Shown piece after piece: positions 9,366-18,113 of a DNA stretch of 64,000 nucleotides (positions are counted from its first letter, which is position 1; each line of letters begins with the position of its first letter). Position numbers and translations under genes: made by a program. The notes beneath the pieces were generated by a model. The model was not told the origin of the DNA and searched no databases. It saw only the letters and a list, made by a program, of their open reading frames with translations. The DNA is from JBGTIS01 sp041745535 (GTDB lineage Bacteria > Bacteroidota > Bacteroidia > Cytophagales > Cyclobacteriaceae): NCBI GenBank assembly GCA_041745535.1, contig JBGTIS010000022.1, positions 22,920 through 86,919 of the forward strand, read 5' to 3'.

Positions 9366-10526
9366 TTAGTTACTTATTTTAGCTGGTTCTCTTTTTTTAT
9401 GAAAGACTGACTCCTCCAGCCTGCAGTACAAATCTCTCAACTTCGGACTGGTTACACTGTTTACAAACAGAGTTTTAGCTCTATTGTAACCTTCTTCGCC
9501 CATTTTCAACCGCAATTCTTTATTCTCAATAAGAGTTTTAATAGCCATAGCCAAAACCTCCGGATTCCCAGGTTCTACAGCTAAACCAGTTTTGTTATGC
9601 TGAGAAACTTCAGTAACACCACTATTGACATCAGAAACAATGGTTGGTATTTTAGAAAGCTGGGCCTCAACTAAAGTTAAGCTGAAGGATTCGGTACGAT
9701 TCAGGCAGGGTAAAACAAAAATATCGCTGGCTCTAAAAACTGATCCTTTGTTGGTGTTATCCAGTTCGCCCAGGTAATGTACCCGATTGCTTAAACCTAA
9801 TCGTTTGGTTAAATCTTTACTATCCTGCAAAGTCGGGCCCAATCCGCCTACCAGTAAATGCACTTCGGGCAAATGATTTAAGGCTTGAAGCAGCACATCA
9901 ACTCCTTTGTATTTTACATGGCGCCCGATAAACGATACTGTAGGTGCGCCTTTCGTATATTTATTTTTAATGTACTCAACTTGTTCGATCATTTGAGGAG
10001 TTTCCACAAATGGCTCCTCTTCAGTTCCATGAGGAATTATTTCAAACTTGTCTCGGTAATTCAATAACTCGTCTGAAGTTAATCCATATTTTTCTGTAAA
10101 TAAAATAATAGCTTTGGCCTTTCTAAGTATTGCGTGGTACATAGGCAGCACCATGTTTCTTAATAACTTCTGGCGAACAATATCAGTATGATGAGTCACT
10201 ACCAAAGGAACATCCTCCATACCAGCCAGTAAGATAGAGGCTACAGCTATTGGATTGGGCGCATGGAGATGAATAATATCAGGTTTTGCTTTTCTAAGCT
10301 CAGAAACCATAGATAAGGTAATTTCCTGGGAAAAGAGTTTGCCTATACTTCCAACGCGTGTTACAGGAATACCATCAACTATTTCTTTTACGAACTTCTG
10401 TTCATGGTTAAAGACCAATGCGGAAACATCATGATCTTTTGCGAGTTCAATGCAATTTAGATATGTATTATTTTCGATTCCTCCTTTGTAAGGCGGAAAA
10501 TACTTGCCAAGTTGAAGAATTTTCAT
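9366..10526 (-). CDS. GT4-family glycosyltransferase
   Basis: A 386-residue GT-B enzyme with a typical GT4 start (MKILQLGKYFPPYKGGIE), where the KGGIE loop binds the acceptor side. The C-terminal half has SFIGRHVKYKGVDVLLQAL and VLPCLNRTESFSLTLVEAQL, the latter with the E-x7-E residues that contact the donor sugar. Length is normal. It points towards the sulfotransferase gene and shares its strand with the truncated WcaJ-like gene 114 bases upstream, so both probably belong to the same polysaccharide locus. Substrate unknown. Confidence 0.88.
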   Translation of the reverse strand: MKILQLGKYFPPYKGGIENNTYLNCIELAKDHDVSALVFNHEQKFVKEIVDGIPVTRVGSIGKLFSQEITLSMVSELRKAKPDIIHLHAPNPIAVASILLAGMEDVPLVVTHHTDIVRQKLLRNMVLPMYHAILRKAKAIILFTEKYGLTSDELLNYRDKFEIIPHGTEEEPFVETPQMIEQVEYIKNKYTKGAPTVSFIGRHVKYKGVDVLLQALNHLPEVHLLVGGLGPTLQDSKDLTKRLGLSNRVHYLGELDNTNKGSVFRASDIFVLPCLNRTESFSLTLVEAQLSKIPTIVSDVNSGVTEVSQHNKTGLAVEPGNPEVLAMAIKTLIENKELRLKMGEEGYNRAKTLFVNSVTSPKLRDLYCRLEESVFHKKREPAKISN

Positions 10527-10640
10527 ACTATTTAATCATGTATTTGGGGAAATTAATGAAACACAACTATCTGTAATATGATAACGCTGAATGTTAAATA
10601 AATACAATTCTCATTGTGTTTTATTAAAATACGCCCAAAG

Positions 10641-11555
10641 TTAATTAACTTTTTCCAGATTATTAAATTCGTAGTAAGCTTTGCGCATTCTCCTGTATGT
10701 TTTAAGGTAAAACGCGATGGGCTTACGAAAATCAAAAACAACCCGGAGAGGATCCCGCTCATAAGTTAAAACCGGTATATGTTCTCCGTAAACTTCAGAT
10801 ATATACCGTTTTCTCTTTAAGCCATTAGCGTTTTGAATAATACTAAAGTAAATAAAATTATTATCGGAAAACTCGTTCAAATCCTTAATTTGGGCTGAAT
10901 CATAAGGGAGGGTATAATAAATTTCGTCTACTTCTTCCCGCACACAGAAACTTTTGATGTCTTTCAGCGTACCTTTAATCTCATTTACTCCATATCCTGA
11001 ATAACAATCATCAAAAAATCCAATAAACTGATACGCCAGAGACTTGTTTCGTTTGAAGAAATCTCTGAGTGCTCTGCCCTGATCTGTATATCCGATAATA
11101 ATTACGTTCTTGCGATTTATATCAAGATTTCTGTAATATTCATATAACTTTAAAAGAACGAATTTGGATAAAACGGTTAGGGTAGCAAAAACACCATAGG
11201 AAAGACCTAAATGAAAAAGCGAGAATTGAAAATCAGAAATGATAAAAACGTAGATTCCTAAAGCGATACTATGCATAAAAAACCCAACCAAAGAGCTGAA
11301 TAGTATTTTTTTGAATCTTCCTAAATTTTCAAGGTGATATATATTACAAAAAATAGCTGACAGAATCCAGGAAAGCATAAAAAAGGCAGTAAACGAAGCG
11401 TACTCCGGATTTGACAATTCAGCATTATTGAAACCACCAATTATTATTTGAGAAACTTTAAAAGAAGTTAAAATCAGAAAAATATCTGACATTACAAGAA
11501 CCAATACCAGAACCTTGGAATAGTTGCTTTTTTTAGCGCTGTTCAGTGAAATCAT
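10641..11555 (-). CDS. WcaJ-like membrane protein lacking the sugar-phosphate transferase domain
   Basis: A 304-residue protein equal to the N-terminal two thirds of a polyprenyl-phosphate glycosylphosphotransferase. It has four or five hydrophobic segments (about residues 13-135), then a Rossmann-like CoA-binding_3 domain (NVIIIGYTDQGRALRDFF at about 149-166, FIGFFDD, and PVLTYERDPLR near 267). Full-length relatives continue into the catalytic Bac_transf domain with its membrane helix and KRxxD motif. Here the protein ends after a basic tail and the DNA downstream contains no remnant of that domain. It may be a regulatory or partner subunit, or a truncated gene. A good promoter (TTG, 20 bases, TATATTTG) lies upstream. 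Confidence 0.72.
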   Translation of the reverse strand: MISLNSAKKSNYSKVLVLVLVMSDIFLILTSFKVSQIIIGGFNNAELSNPEYASFTAFFMLSWILSAIFCNIYHLENLGRFKKILFSSLVGFFMHSIALGIYVFIISDFQFSLFHLGLSYGVFATLTVLSKFVLLKLYEYYRNLDINRKNVIIIGYTDQGRALRDFFKRNKSLAYQFIGFFDDCYSGYGVNEIKGTLKDIKSFCVREEVDEIYYTLPYDSAQIKDLNEFSDNNFIYFSIIQNANGLKRKRYISEVYGEHIPVLTYERDPLRVVFDFRKPIAFYLKTYRRMRKAYYEFNNLEKVN

Positions 11556-11662
11556 TATATGTTAACGATAAATATAATTCTAATTAACTTATGTTAAACT
11601 TAACTAGCGATTTGTAATTAAGATTTTGTATTAGAAATTTTATAAATAATAAATGAATTATA

Positions 11663-11693
11663 CAAATATAACGCTACTTACTAGTTAAAACAA
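11663..11693 (-). promoter_or_regulatory. Bacteroidota-type promoter for the WcaJ-like gene
   Basis: On the minus strand TTG (11693-11691) is followed after 20 bases by TATATTTG (11670-11663), an exact match to the TTG-N19-21-TAnnTTTG consensus. The predicted transcript would have a leader of about 100 bases before the start at 11555. Confidence 0.6.
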
Positions 11694-12167
11694 GTAAAAA
11701 TTAATTTTTTGATATATGAATCTGCTCAAACCCATGAAAATCATACGCTTTATAAATACGAATATATCTAATCGGCTTTTTTAGAAAAATTAGCTAAAGC
11801 ACTCAAATGGTACATCTTAAAAATGAACGCGCTTCAATTAATCTGTAATTTAACTATTTTTATATCAATATACTCTTTTAAAAGTAACATTGTTTAATTT
11901 TTTTCTGTTTTTTAAAAATATAATAATAACTACCCAAAAAAAATACAATAACTTCATAACAAATACTTAGTATTGTTATAAAAGTTAGTAAACAATTATA
12001 CGTGAATTGTAATATATAATACTTATATTTTTCTTAGACATATTTAAATATATTTTATGTCTTATGGAAAATTAATTCCTAATCGCCTGTAGTAAGATTT
12101 CTGTTCGCGAATAATGATTTGACTTAAAAATAATTTATATTTATTTTCAGAAGTAAAAAAAACCCTA
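11694..12167. other. AT-rich spacer
   Basis: Roughly 470 AT-rich bases between the divergent WcaJ-like gene and tRNA-Gln. Apart from the promoters at its edges I see no gene, RNA structure or repeat. Confidence 0.45.
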
Positions 12168-12175
12168 TACTTTTG
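12168..12175 (+). promoter_or_regulatory. Candidate -7 element for tRNA-Gln (and prs)
   Basis: TACTTTTG fits TAnnTTTG and lies 19 bases before the first base of the tRNA, a normal distance for a tRNA promoter. Confidence 0.5.
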
Positions 12176-12194
12176 CAACCGTAATTTTCGGTAT

Positions 12195-12267
12195 TGTCCG
12201 ATGGTGTAACTGGCAACACGTCTGATTTTGGTTCAGAAGAGTCTAGGTTCGAGCCCTAGTCGGACAA
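12195..12267 (+). tRNA. tRNA-Gln (anticodon UUG)
   Basis: A complete cloverleaf of 73 bases. The acceptor arms TGTCCGA and TCGGACA pair over 7 bp. The anticodon stem TCTGA/TCAGA encloses the loop TTTTGGT with anticodon TTG, reading CAA and possibly CAG glutamine codons. The T arm CTAGG-TTCGAGC-CCTAG is intact. The discriminator base is A and no CCA end is encoded. Confidence 0.95.
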
Positions 12268-12275
12268 CATTAGTA

Positions 12276-12310
12276 AAATCCCGGTTTTACCTAAATCGGG
12301 ATTTATTTTT
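12276..12310 (+). terminator. Hairpin between tRNA-Gln and prs
   Basis: AAATCCCG and CGGGATTT (12276-12283 and 12297-12304) form an 8-bp stem followed by TATTTTT. It probably ends or attenuates the tRNA transcript ahead of prs. Confidence 0.65.
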
Positions 12311-12338
12311 GAACACAAGTTCAAACCAATTTGAGAAT

Positions 12339-13280
12339 ATGGCTATCGCAAAGCTTTTTTCTGGTACTTCTTCCCAATATCTCGCTGAAAAGATTGCCCA
12401 AAACTATGGACAACCTTTGGGGGAAGTTATAGTAGATCGGTTCAGCGATGGCGAAATATCACCTCATTTTATTGAATCAGTACGGGGTTGTGATGTTTTT
12501 TTAATTCAATCTACTTTTTCCCCTACCGATAACTTAATGGAGTTATTGCTATTAATTGACGCCGCAAGGCGGGCAAGCGCCAAATATGTAACCGCTGTGG
12601 TACCCTACTTTGGATATGCCAGACAAGACCGCAAAGATAAACCCCGGGTTTCTATCGGGGCTAAACTGATTGCCAATCTTTTTTCCGCGGCAGGAGCCGA
12701 CCGCCTAATGACCTGCGACCTGCACGCGGGACAAATTCAGGGTTTCTTTGATTTTCCTGTGGATCATTTTGACGGAAGCTCTATTTTCGTTCCTTATCTG
12801 AAAAACATACCTAAAGATAATCTGGTTTTTGCTTCCCCGGATGTAGGAGGAGTAAAAAGAACACGCAACTTTGCCAAATATTTTGAAGTGGACATGGTAG
12901 TGTGCGATAAGCACAGAAAACGTTCTAACGAAGTGGCTAGCATGCAGGTAATTGGGGAAGTGGAAGGAAAAGATGTGGTGCTGGTTGACGATCTGGTAGA
13001 TACAGCGGGAACACTTTGTAAAGCCGCACAGATTATTAAAGAAAAAGGGGCGATTTCGGTTAAAGCTATCAGCACCCACCCTGTGTTATCCGGAAACGCA
13101 TACGAAAATATTGAAAACTCAGAACTGGAAGAATTGGTAGTAACGGATACCATACCTTTAAAACGTGAAAGTCCTAAAATTAAGGTATTAACGGTAGCCA
13201 GCCTGTTTGCACAGGGTATCCACAAAATTCACGATCACGAGTCTATCAGCCCGTTGTTCATTTCTAACGCAAGATTTTAA
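12339..13280 (+). CDS. prs: Ribose-phosphate pyrophosphokinase
   Basis: Makes PRPP from ribose 5-phosphate and ATP for purine, pyrimidine, NAD, His and Trp synthesis. The 313-residue product starts with MAIAKLFSGTSSQ; a longer frame from 12228 would run through the tRNA and is wrong. Family motifs include CDLHAGQIQGFF (catalytic and metal-binding loop), SDGE near residue 35 and the PRPP-binding loop VLVDDLVDTAGTL near residue 215. Length matches the classical class I enzyme. It is followed after 26 bases by rplY and then pth, a common bacterial order. Confidence 0.96.
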   Translation: MAIAKLFSGTSSQYLAEKIAQNYGQPLGEVIVDRFSDGEISPHFIESVRGCDVFLIQSTFSPTDNLMELLLLIDAARRASAKYVTAVVPYFGYARQDRKDKPRVSIGAKLIANLFSAAGADRLMTCDLHAGQIQGFFDFPVDHFDGSSIFVPYLKNIPKDNLVFASPDVGGVKRTRNFAKYFEVDMVVCDKHRKRSNEVASMQVIGEVEGKDVVLVDDLVDTAGTLCKAAQIIKEKGAISVKAISTHPVLSGNAYENIENSELEELVVTDTIPLKRESPKIKVLTVASLFAQGIHKIHDHESISPLFISNARF

Positions 13281-13306
13281 TTATTCATATTTAACTTTAA
13301 TTCATT

Positions 13307-13891
13307 ATGAAAACCATAGAGATTATAGGGTTTAAAAGAGCAAATCTCGGTAAAAAAGATGCCAAATACCTGCGCCAGGAAGGTAATGTTCCATGCGTAG
13401 TATATGGTGGAAAAGATGAGGTACATTTTTATGCGCCCATGATTTTATTCAGAGATTTGGTGTATACACCGGAAATCCATCAGGTAGACCTAAATATTGA
13501 AGGTGATATCCGGCAATGTATTTTACAGGATATACAGTTCCATCCGGTTAATGACATAATTCTACATGCCGACTTCCTGGAACTGAACAAGAAGAAAGAA
13601 ATAAAAATGGATGTGCCTGTCAAATTGGAAGGCATCCCAATAGGAGTTCAAAAAGGTGGTAAGGTAGCGTTAAAGCTTCGTTCATTAAAAGTGAAGGCAT
13701 TACCAGATAACATGCCCGATTACATAACCGTAATGGTAGAAAACCTTGACTTGGGAAAATCGGTGAAAGTTGGCGATGTTAAAACAGGCGACTATACGAT
13801 CCTGACCAGTAATCTGGTTTCGATTGCCACTGTTTCAATACCGAGAGGGTTACGAGGTGGCGATACGGGCGAAGAGGAAGAAGCCGCATAA
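13307..13891 (+). CDS. rplY: 50S ribosomal protein L25 (CTC/TL5 long form)
   Basis: A 194-residue 5S-rRNA-binding protein. The N-terminal L25 domain (KTIEIIGFKRANLGKKDAKYLRQEG) is followed by the C-terminal TL5/CTC beta domain (about 95-185), giving the long form found in Bacteroidota. The acidic tail EEEEAA is typical. It lies between prs and pth, with a clear terminator after its stop, so pth may have a second promoter or depend on read-through. Confidence 0.95.
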   Translation: MKTIEIIGFKRANLGKKDAKYLRQEGNVPCVVYGGKDEVHFYAPMILFRDLVYTPEIHQVDLNIEGDIRQCILQDIQFHPVNDIILHADFLELNKKKEIKMDVPVKLEGIPIGVQKGGKVALKLRSLKVKALPDNMPDYITVMVENLDLGKSVKVGDVKTGDYTILTSNLVSIATVSIPRGLRGGDTGEEEEAA

Positions 13892-13919
13892 CGCACCTTT
13901 TAAAATTTTTAACTTTATT

Positions 13920-13953
13920 AAATCCTGCTTTTCATCATCGCAGGATTTTTTCT
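13920..13953 (+). terminator. Intrinsic terminator after rplY
   Basis: AAATCCTGC and GCAGGATTT pair around an 11-base loop and are followed by T residues interrupted by one C. It ends 24 bases before pth. Confidence 0.75.
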
Positions 13954-13976
13954 TTTAATCCACCTGTTATTTAGTA

Positions 13977-14537
13977 ATGAAATACCTTATCACAGGATTG
14001 GGAAATCCTGGTCCGAAATACGAACTAACACGGCATAACATTGGGTTTTTGGTGCTGGATCACCTGGCGGAACAAATGAACTGTACTTTTACCAGTGGGA
14101 AGTTAGCGGAAATGGCAAACAGCAAGCATAAAGGCAGACAATTATACCTGATTAAGCCCGCCACATTTATGAACCTGAGTGGAAAGGCCGTCAACTACTG
14201 GCTGCAAGCACTCAAAATACCCAAAGAAAATCTGCTGGTTGTTGTAGATGACATTGCTCTGCCTTTCAGAAAACTCAGAATGCGCCCCAAAGGATCAAGC
14301 GCGGGCCATAATGGGCTAAATCATATTGAGCAAACTATTGGCGGGCAAGATTATGTACGGCTTCGCTTTGGTGTAGGAAATAATTTCCCCAAAGGCAGAC
14401 AGGTAGATTATGTGTTGAGTAATTTTGATCAGGAAGAATTAAATGCATTACCGGAAATTATGGACGTGGCAGCAGAAATGATCCTTTCATTTGTCACCAT
14501 TGGCGCTGAAAAAACTATGTCGGAGTTCAATAAATAG
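13977..14537 (+). CDS. pth: Peptidyl-tRNA hydrolase
   Basis: Cleaves peptidyl-tRNAs released from stalled ribosomes. The 186-residue protein shows the family start YLITGLGNPGPKYELTRHNIG with catalytic His20 and Asn10, the conserved KPATFMNLSG (about 60-69), and VVVDDIALPF with the conserved Asp pair. The DNA context after prs and rplY is the usual one. Start and length agree with the family. Confidence 0.96.
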   Translation: MKYLITGLGNPGPKYELTRHNIGFLVLDHLAEQMNCTFTSGKLAEMANSKHKGRQLYLIKPATFMNLSGKAVNYWLQALKIPKENLLVVVDDIALPFRKLRMRPKGSSAGHNGLNHIEQTIGGQDYVRLRFGVGNNFPKGRQVDYVLSNFDQEELNALPEIMDVAAEMILSFVTIGAEKTMSEFNK

Positions 14538-14668
14538 TTTTTTAAATAAATTGTCCTGTAATCTTAAGTGATAACCATCTTTATAACAATTTTATCGTAT
14601 AGCAATAGTGAAGTAAGAATTAGTAAGGCTTTTTTTAACCTTATTCTATAAAATATTGTTATACGGTT

Positions 14669-15352
14669 ATGGAAAAAACGCAAGCAAAAAAATCAACAAA
14701 AGCCAATCCTGATCAATCAGCAAAAATAAAGGAAGCATATATTGAATATGTACTGGAAAATGGTCATGAACCGGCTTCAGTTTTTCAGTTTATGAAATCT
14801 CTGAAAATGAAGGAGTCGGTTTTCTACGATTATTACAACTCTTTTACGGCATTACAAAAAGAAATCTGGAAAGGGTTCTTCGACCAGGCGGTTCAAACCA
14901 TTGAAAGTGATGAGGTTTTTCGTTCTTATTCTGTAAGAGAGAAATTGCTTGCCTTTTATTATACCTGGATCGAGGTATTAAAAAATAACAGAAGTTACAT
15001 TATTTACTGCTGGCAGGATCTGAATGCTTTCGACCGCAACTTTGCCCGCAACCAGGGAGAATTTCTTACTGGTTTTAAAAGCTGTTTTATTGATTTTGTG
15101 AATGAACTGATTAATGAAGGAAAAGAAAGCAACGAAGTGGCAGACAGGCCTCTGATCAGCAACAATTATGATAAAATTTTGTGGCAACAACTTCTGTTCA
15201 TCCTAAATTTCTGGGTAAAAGATGACAGCAAAGGATTTGAAAAAACTGATGCTGCCATCGAGAAAGCCGTTAACCTTTCCTTCGATATTATGGGTCGGGG
15301 CGCTTGGGATGCTGCTGTAGATTTTGCCCGATTCCTTTACCAAACCCGTTAA
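14669..15352 (+). CDS. TetR-like regulator paired with the ABC1 kinase
   Basis: A 227-residue all-helical protein. A lysine-rich N-terminal tail is followed by a TetR-type DNA-binding domain at about residues 17-65 (helices ending in the VFYDYYNSFTALQKEIW region, where the Y-x-x-F/Y pattern of helix 3-4 is visible). The C-terminal ligand domain ends in a Trp-rich segment. It precedes the AarF/ABC1 kinase gene by 58 bases on the same strand, so the two probably form an operon and the regulator may control it. The recognition helix is less standard than in classical TetR proteins. Confidence 0.7.
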   Translation: MEKTQAKKSTKANPDQSAKIKEAYIEYVLENGHEPASVFQFMKSLKMKESVFYDYYNSFTALQKEIWKGFFDQAVQTIESDEVFRSYSVREKLLAFYYTWIEVLKNNRSYIIYCWQDLNAFDRNFARNQGEFLTGFKSCFIDFVNELINEGKESNEVADRPLISNNYDKILWQQLLFILNFWVKDDSKGFEKTDAAIEKAVNLSFDIMGRGAWDAAVDFARFLYQTR

Positions 15353-15410
15353 CCATTCCCCAGTATTTGAAAAGTGAGATAAAGCAGTAGTAAGTAGCAA
15401 TTCGTTAAAA

Positions 15411-16727
15411 ATGAAAGAACAATCGAAAATTCCTACCTCTAAGGTGCAACGTGCTTCCATGTTTGTAAAAACCGGAGCCAAAGTAGGAGGTAATTACCTT
15501 AAATATTATACAAAAAAAGCTTTTAATCGTGATCTGGACCGCAATACGCTACATAACGATAATGCATCCGATATTTATGAAGGACTGAGCGAACTGAAAG
15601 GAAGCGCGCTCAAAGTATTACAAATGATGAGCATGGATAAAAACATGTTGCCTACGGCTTACACCGATCGGTTTACAATGGCACAATATAGCGCTCCTCC
15701 CCTGTCGTATCCCCTAGTGGTGAAAACTTTCCGGAAATATCTGGGAAAATCGCCTTCGGAGTTTTTTGATACTTTCACTAAAAACGCGGCCAATGCGGCC
15801 TCTATCGGGCAGGTGCACCAGGCCACTTTGGAAGGAAAAAAACTGGCAGTGAAAATTCAGTATCCGGGCGTAGCCGAAAGCGTAAGTTCCGATTTAAAGA
15901 TAGTCCGTCCTTTCGCGGTTCGTATTTTGAATATTAGCGACAAAGACCTGGATCATTATCTGGAAGAGGTAGAATCAAAACTAATTGAAGAAACTGATTA
16001 TATGCTGGAAATGAAACGTTCGGTTAGTATTTCTCAGAAATGCGCGCACATCGAAAATCTGTTCTTTCCTGAATATTATCCTGAGCTTTCGTGTGAGAAA
16101 ATAATTACGATGGAATGGCTGGAGGGCGACCATCTTAAAGAATTTCTGAAAAAAAATCCAACCCAGGAAGTCAGAGACCAAATAGGACAGGCACTCTGGG
16201 ATTTTTACGATTACCAGATTCATACGCTGCGCGAAGTACATGCTGACCCGCACCCGGGTAATTTCCTGCTTCAGGAAAATGGCACATTAGGTATTATAGA
16301 TTTTGGTTGTGTGAAAGAGATTTCTGAAGACTTTTATCAGAAATATTTCTGGTTGCTGAGAAAAAACATTTCTGTAGACGAACAGGAACTTGACAAAATC
16401 TTTTTTGATTTGAATTTCCTCAACGAAAAAGATACTCCAAAAGAGAAAGTGCTATTCAAGGGTATTTTTAAAGATATGATTGGCATGTTGGGCAAACCTT
16501 TTCATTATGATGAGTTTGATTTTAGCGATAACTCTTATTTTGAGGAAATCTATGCGTTAAGTGAACAAATTTCTAATATGAAAGAAGTAAGGGAATCGCG
16601 CTCAGCCCGGGGTCCGAAAGATGCCCTGTACATCAATCGTACCTACTTTGGTTTATATTCTATTCTCAATGAGCTAGGCGCTAAAATACTTACCCGAAAA
16701 CCCGAGTGGCTCGCCGCTGAAGTTTAG
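15411..16727 (+). CDS. AarF/ABC1/UbiB-family kinase-like protein
   Basis: A 438-residue atypical kinase of the UbiB/ADCK family. The signature motifs are AASIGQVHQATL (A-rich loop replacing the glycine loop), LAVKIQYPG with the ATP-binding Lys, HADPHPGNF as catalytic loop and IIDFGCV as the DFG equivalent. The family supports quinone or lipid metabolism, often by extracting hydrophobic intermediates from membranes; the substrate here is unknown. No ubiquinone or menaquinone genes lie nearby. It is downstream of the TetR-like gene and followed by a strong terminator. Confidence 0.9.
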   Translation: MKEQSKIPTSKVQRASMFVKTGAKVGGNYLKYYTKKAFNRDLDRNTLHNDNASDIYEGLSELKGSALKVLQMMSMDKNMLPTAYTDRFTMAQYSAPPLSYPLVVKTFRKYLGKSPSEFFDTFTKNAANAASIGQVHQATLEGKKLAVKIQYPGVAESVSSDLKIVRPFAVRILNISDKDLDHYLEEVESKLIEETDYMLEMKRSVSISQKCAHIENLFFPEYYPELSCEKIITMEWLEGDHLKEFLKKNPTQEVRDQIGQALWDFYDYQIHTLREVHADPHPGNFLLQENGTLGIIDFGCVKEISEDFYQKYFWLLRKNISVDEQELDKIFFDLNFLNEKDTPKEKVLFKGIFKDMIGMLGKPFHYDEFDFSDNSYFEEIYALSEQISNMKEVRESRSARGPKDALYINRTYFGLYSILNELGAKILTRKPEWLAAEV

Positions 16728-16774
16728 CGGGTTTACAGACCACAAGCTTATATACTGATTTACTTTATCAGAAG

Positions 16775-16806
16775 AAGGATTGATCCTGCTATCAATCCTT
16801 TTTTTG
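16775..16806 (+). terminator. Intrinsic terminator after the ABC1 kinase gene
   Basis: AAGGATTGAT and ATCAATCCTT form a perfect 10-bp stem around a 6-base loop, followed by a run of Ts. Confidence 0.88.
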
Positions 16807-16956
16807 TATTGGTTGAACCTGCAAATTCGCCCATTAAAGTTACCTTTCTGGTTTCTTAGTCTCCATCAGCACATATTTACCAACTATAAAATTGTATAAT
16901 TATAAAAGAATTTAAAACTTAAGCTTTATTCTATTTTCAATTTATCACTACTACCT

Positions 16957-18078
16957 GTGAAATACTATCTGATTGCCGGCGAAGCCTCAGGCGACACGCA
17001 TGGCGCTTTACTAATGAAAGCGTTAAAAAAAGAAGATCCTGAAGCCCAATTCAGGGTGTGGGGAGGCGATTTGATGGAGGAAGCCGGTGGCGAACTGGTA
17101 AAACATTATAAAGACCACGCTTTTATGGGCATTGCAGAAGTGGTGGTGCATTTAAAAACTATCAGGAAAAATATAGCATACTGCAAACAGGATCTGGCAC
17201 AATACCAGCCTGATGTGGTCATATTTATCGACTATTCCGGATTTAATTTGCGAATCGCCAAATTTGCCAAGCAAATCGGATTAAGAACCTTTTATTATGT
17301 GGCTCCACAAATATGGGCCTGGCGACAGTACCGGATTAAAGATATTAAAAAGTACCTGGACCGTGTTTTTATTATTTTTCCATTTGAAAAAGATTTTTAC
17401 GCCAAACATAACTACAAAGCCGATTTTGTAGGTTATCCGTTGATCGATACTATTGAAGAGAAAGTTAAAAATTCGCCTGATTTTAATACTTTTATTGAGA
17501 AAAACAATTTACCTGATACACCTATTGTCGCGCTGCTGCCCGGCAGCCGCAAGCAGGAGTTAAGCAATATGTTACCCGTAATGGTAAAAATGATTGATAA
17601 GTTTAAGAATTATCAATTCGTAATAGCAGGTACTTCTTCCATTGACCGTTCGTTTTACGATTCTTTTTTAGAAAATCGGCCCGTGAATATTGTATTCAAT
17701 CAAACCTATGATTTGCTTTTTAACGCACGGGCAGCCTTGGTTACTTCGGGCACCGCTACCCTGGAAACTGCCCTGCTAAAAGTGCCAGAGGTGGTTTGTT
17801 ACAAAACAAGCTGGCTTACTTACCGGGTGGTTAAAACTCTGATTAAGATACGGTTTATCTCGCTGACCAATCTGGTAATGGACAAAGAAATTGTAAAAGA
17901 ACTGATTCAGCATGAATTTACCGCTGAAAACCTGAAGAAAGAACTTCATTTATTGCTCAACGACAATGAACACCGGAAAAAAATGCTTACTCATTTCGAT
18001 GAGCTTACCAAAAAATTAGGCAATGGTGGCGCGCCGGCAAGAGCCGCAAAAATAATGTATCAGGATTTAAAAAAGTAA
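16957..18078 (+). CDS. lpxB: Lipid-A-disaccharide synthase
   Basis: Joins UDP-2,3-diacylglucosamine and lipid X in lipid A synthesis at the inner membrane, which shows that this organism makes lipopolysaccharide. The 373-residue GT19 enzyme has the diagnostic start YYLIAGEASGDTHGALLM, then VVIFIDYSGFNLRIA, QIWAWRQYRIKDIKKY and LLPGSRKQEL. The start codon is GTG at 16957; there is no better in-frame start upstream. Other lpx genes are not in this window. Confidence 0.95.
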   Translation: MKYYLIAGEASGDTHGALLMKALKKEDPEAQFRVWGGDLMEEAGGELVKHYKDHAFMGIAEVVVHLKTIRKNIAYCKQDLAQYQPDVVIFIDYSGFNLRIAKFAKQIGLRTFYYVAPQIWAWRQYRIKDIKKYLDRVFIIFPFEKDFYAKHNYKADFVGYPLIDTIEEKVKNSPDFNTFIEKNNLPDTPIVALLPGSRKQELSNMLPVMVKMIDKFKNYQFVIAGTSSIDRSFYDSFLENRPVNIVFNQTYDLLFNARAALVTSGTATLETALLKVPEVVCYKTSWLTYRVVKTLIKIRFISLTNLVMDKEIVKELIQHEFTAENLKKELHLLLNDNEHRKKMLTHFDELTKKLGNGGAPARAAKIMYQDLKK

Positions 18079-18113
18079 AACAGAGCCAACCTTACTCCGT
18101 TTCAAAATTATTT

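Noticed and set aside
12228..12338. Longer reading frame of prs starting upstream of MAIAKLF
   Set aside because: It would begin inside the tRNA-Gln gene and run through its terminator; the family starts at MAIAKLF.
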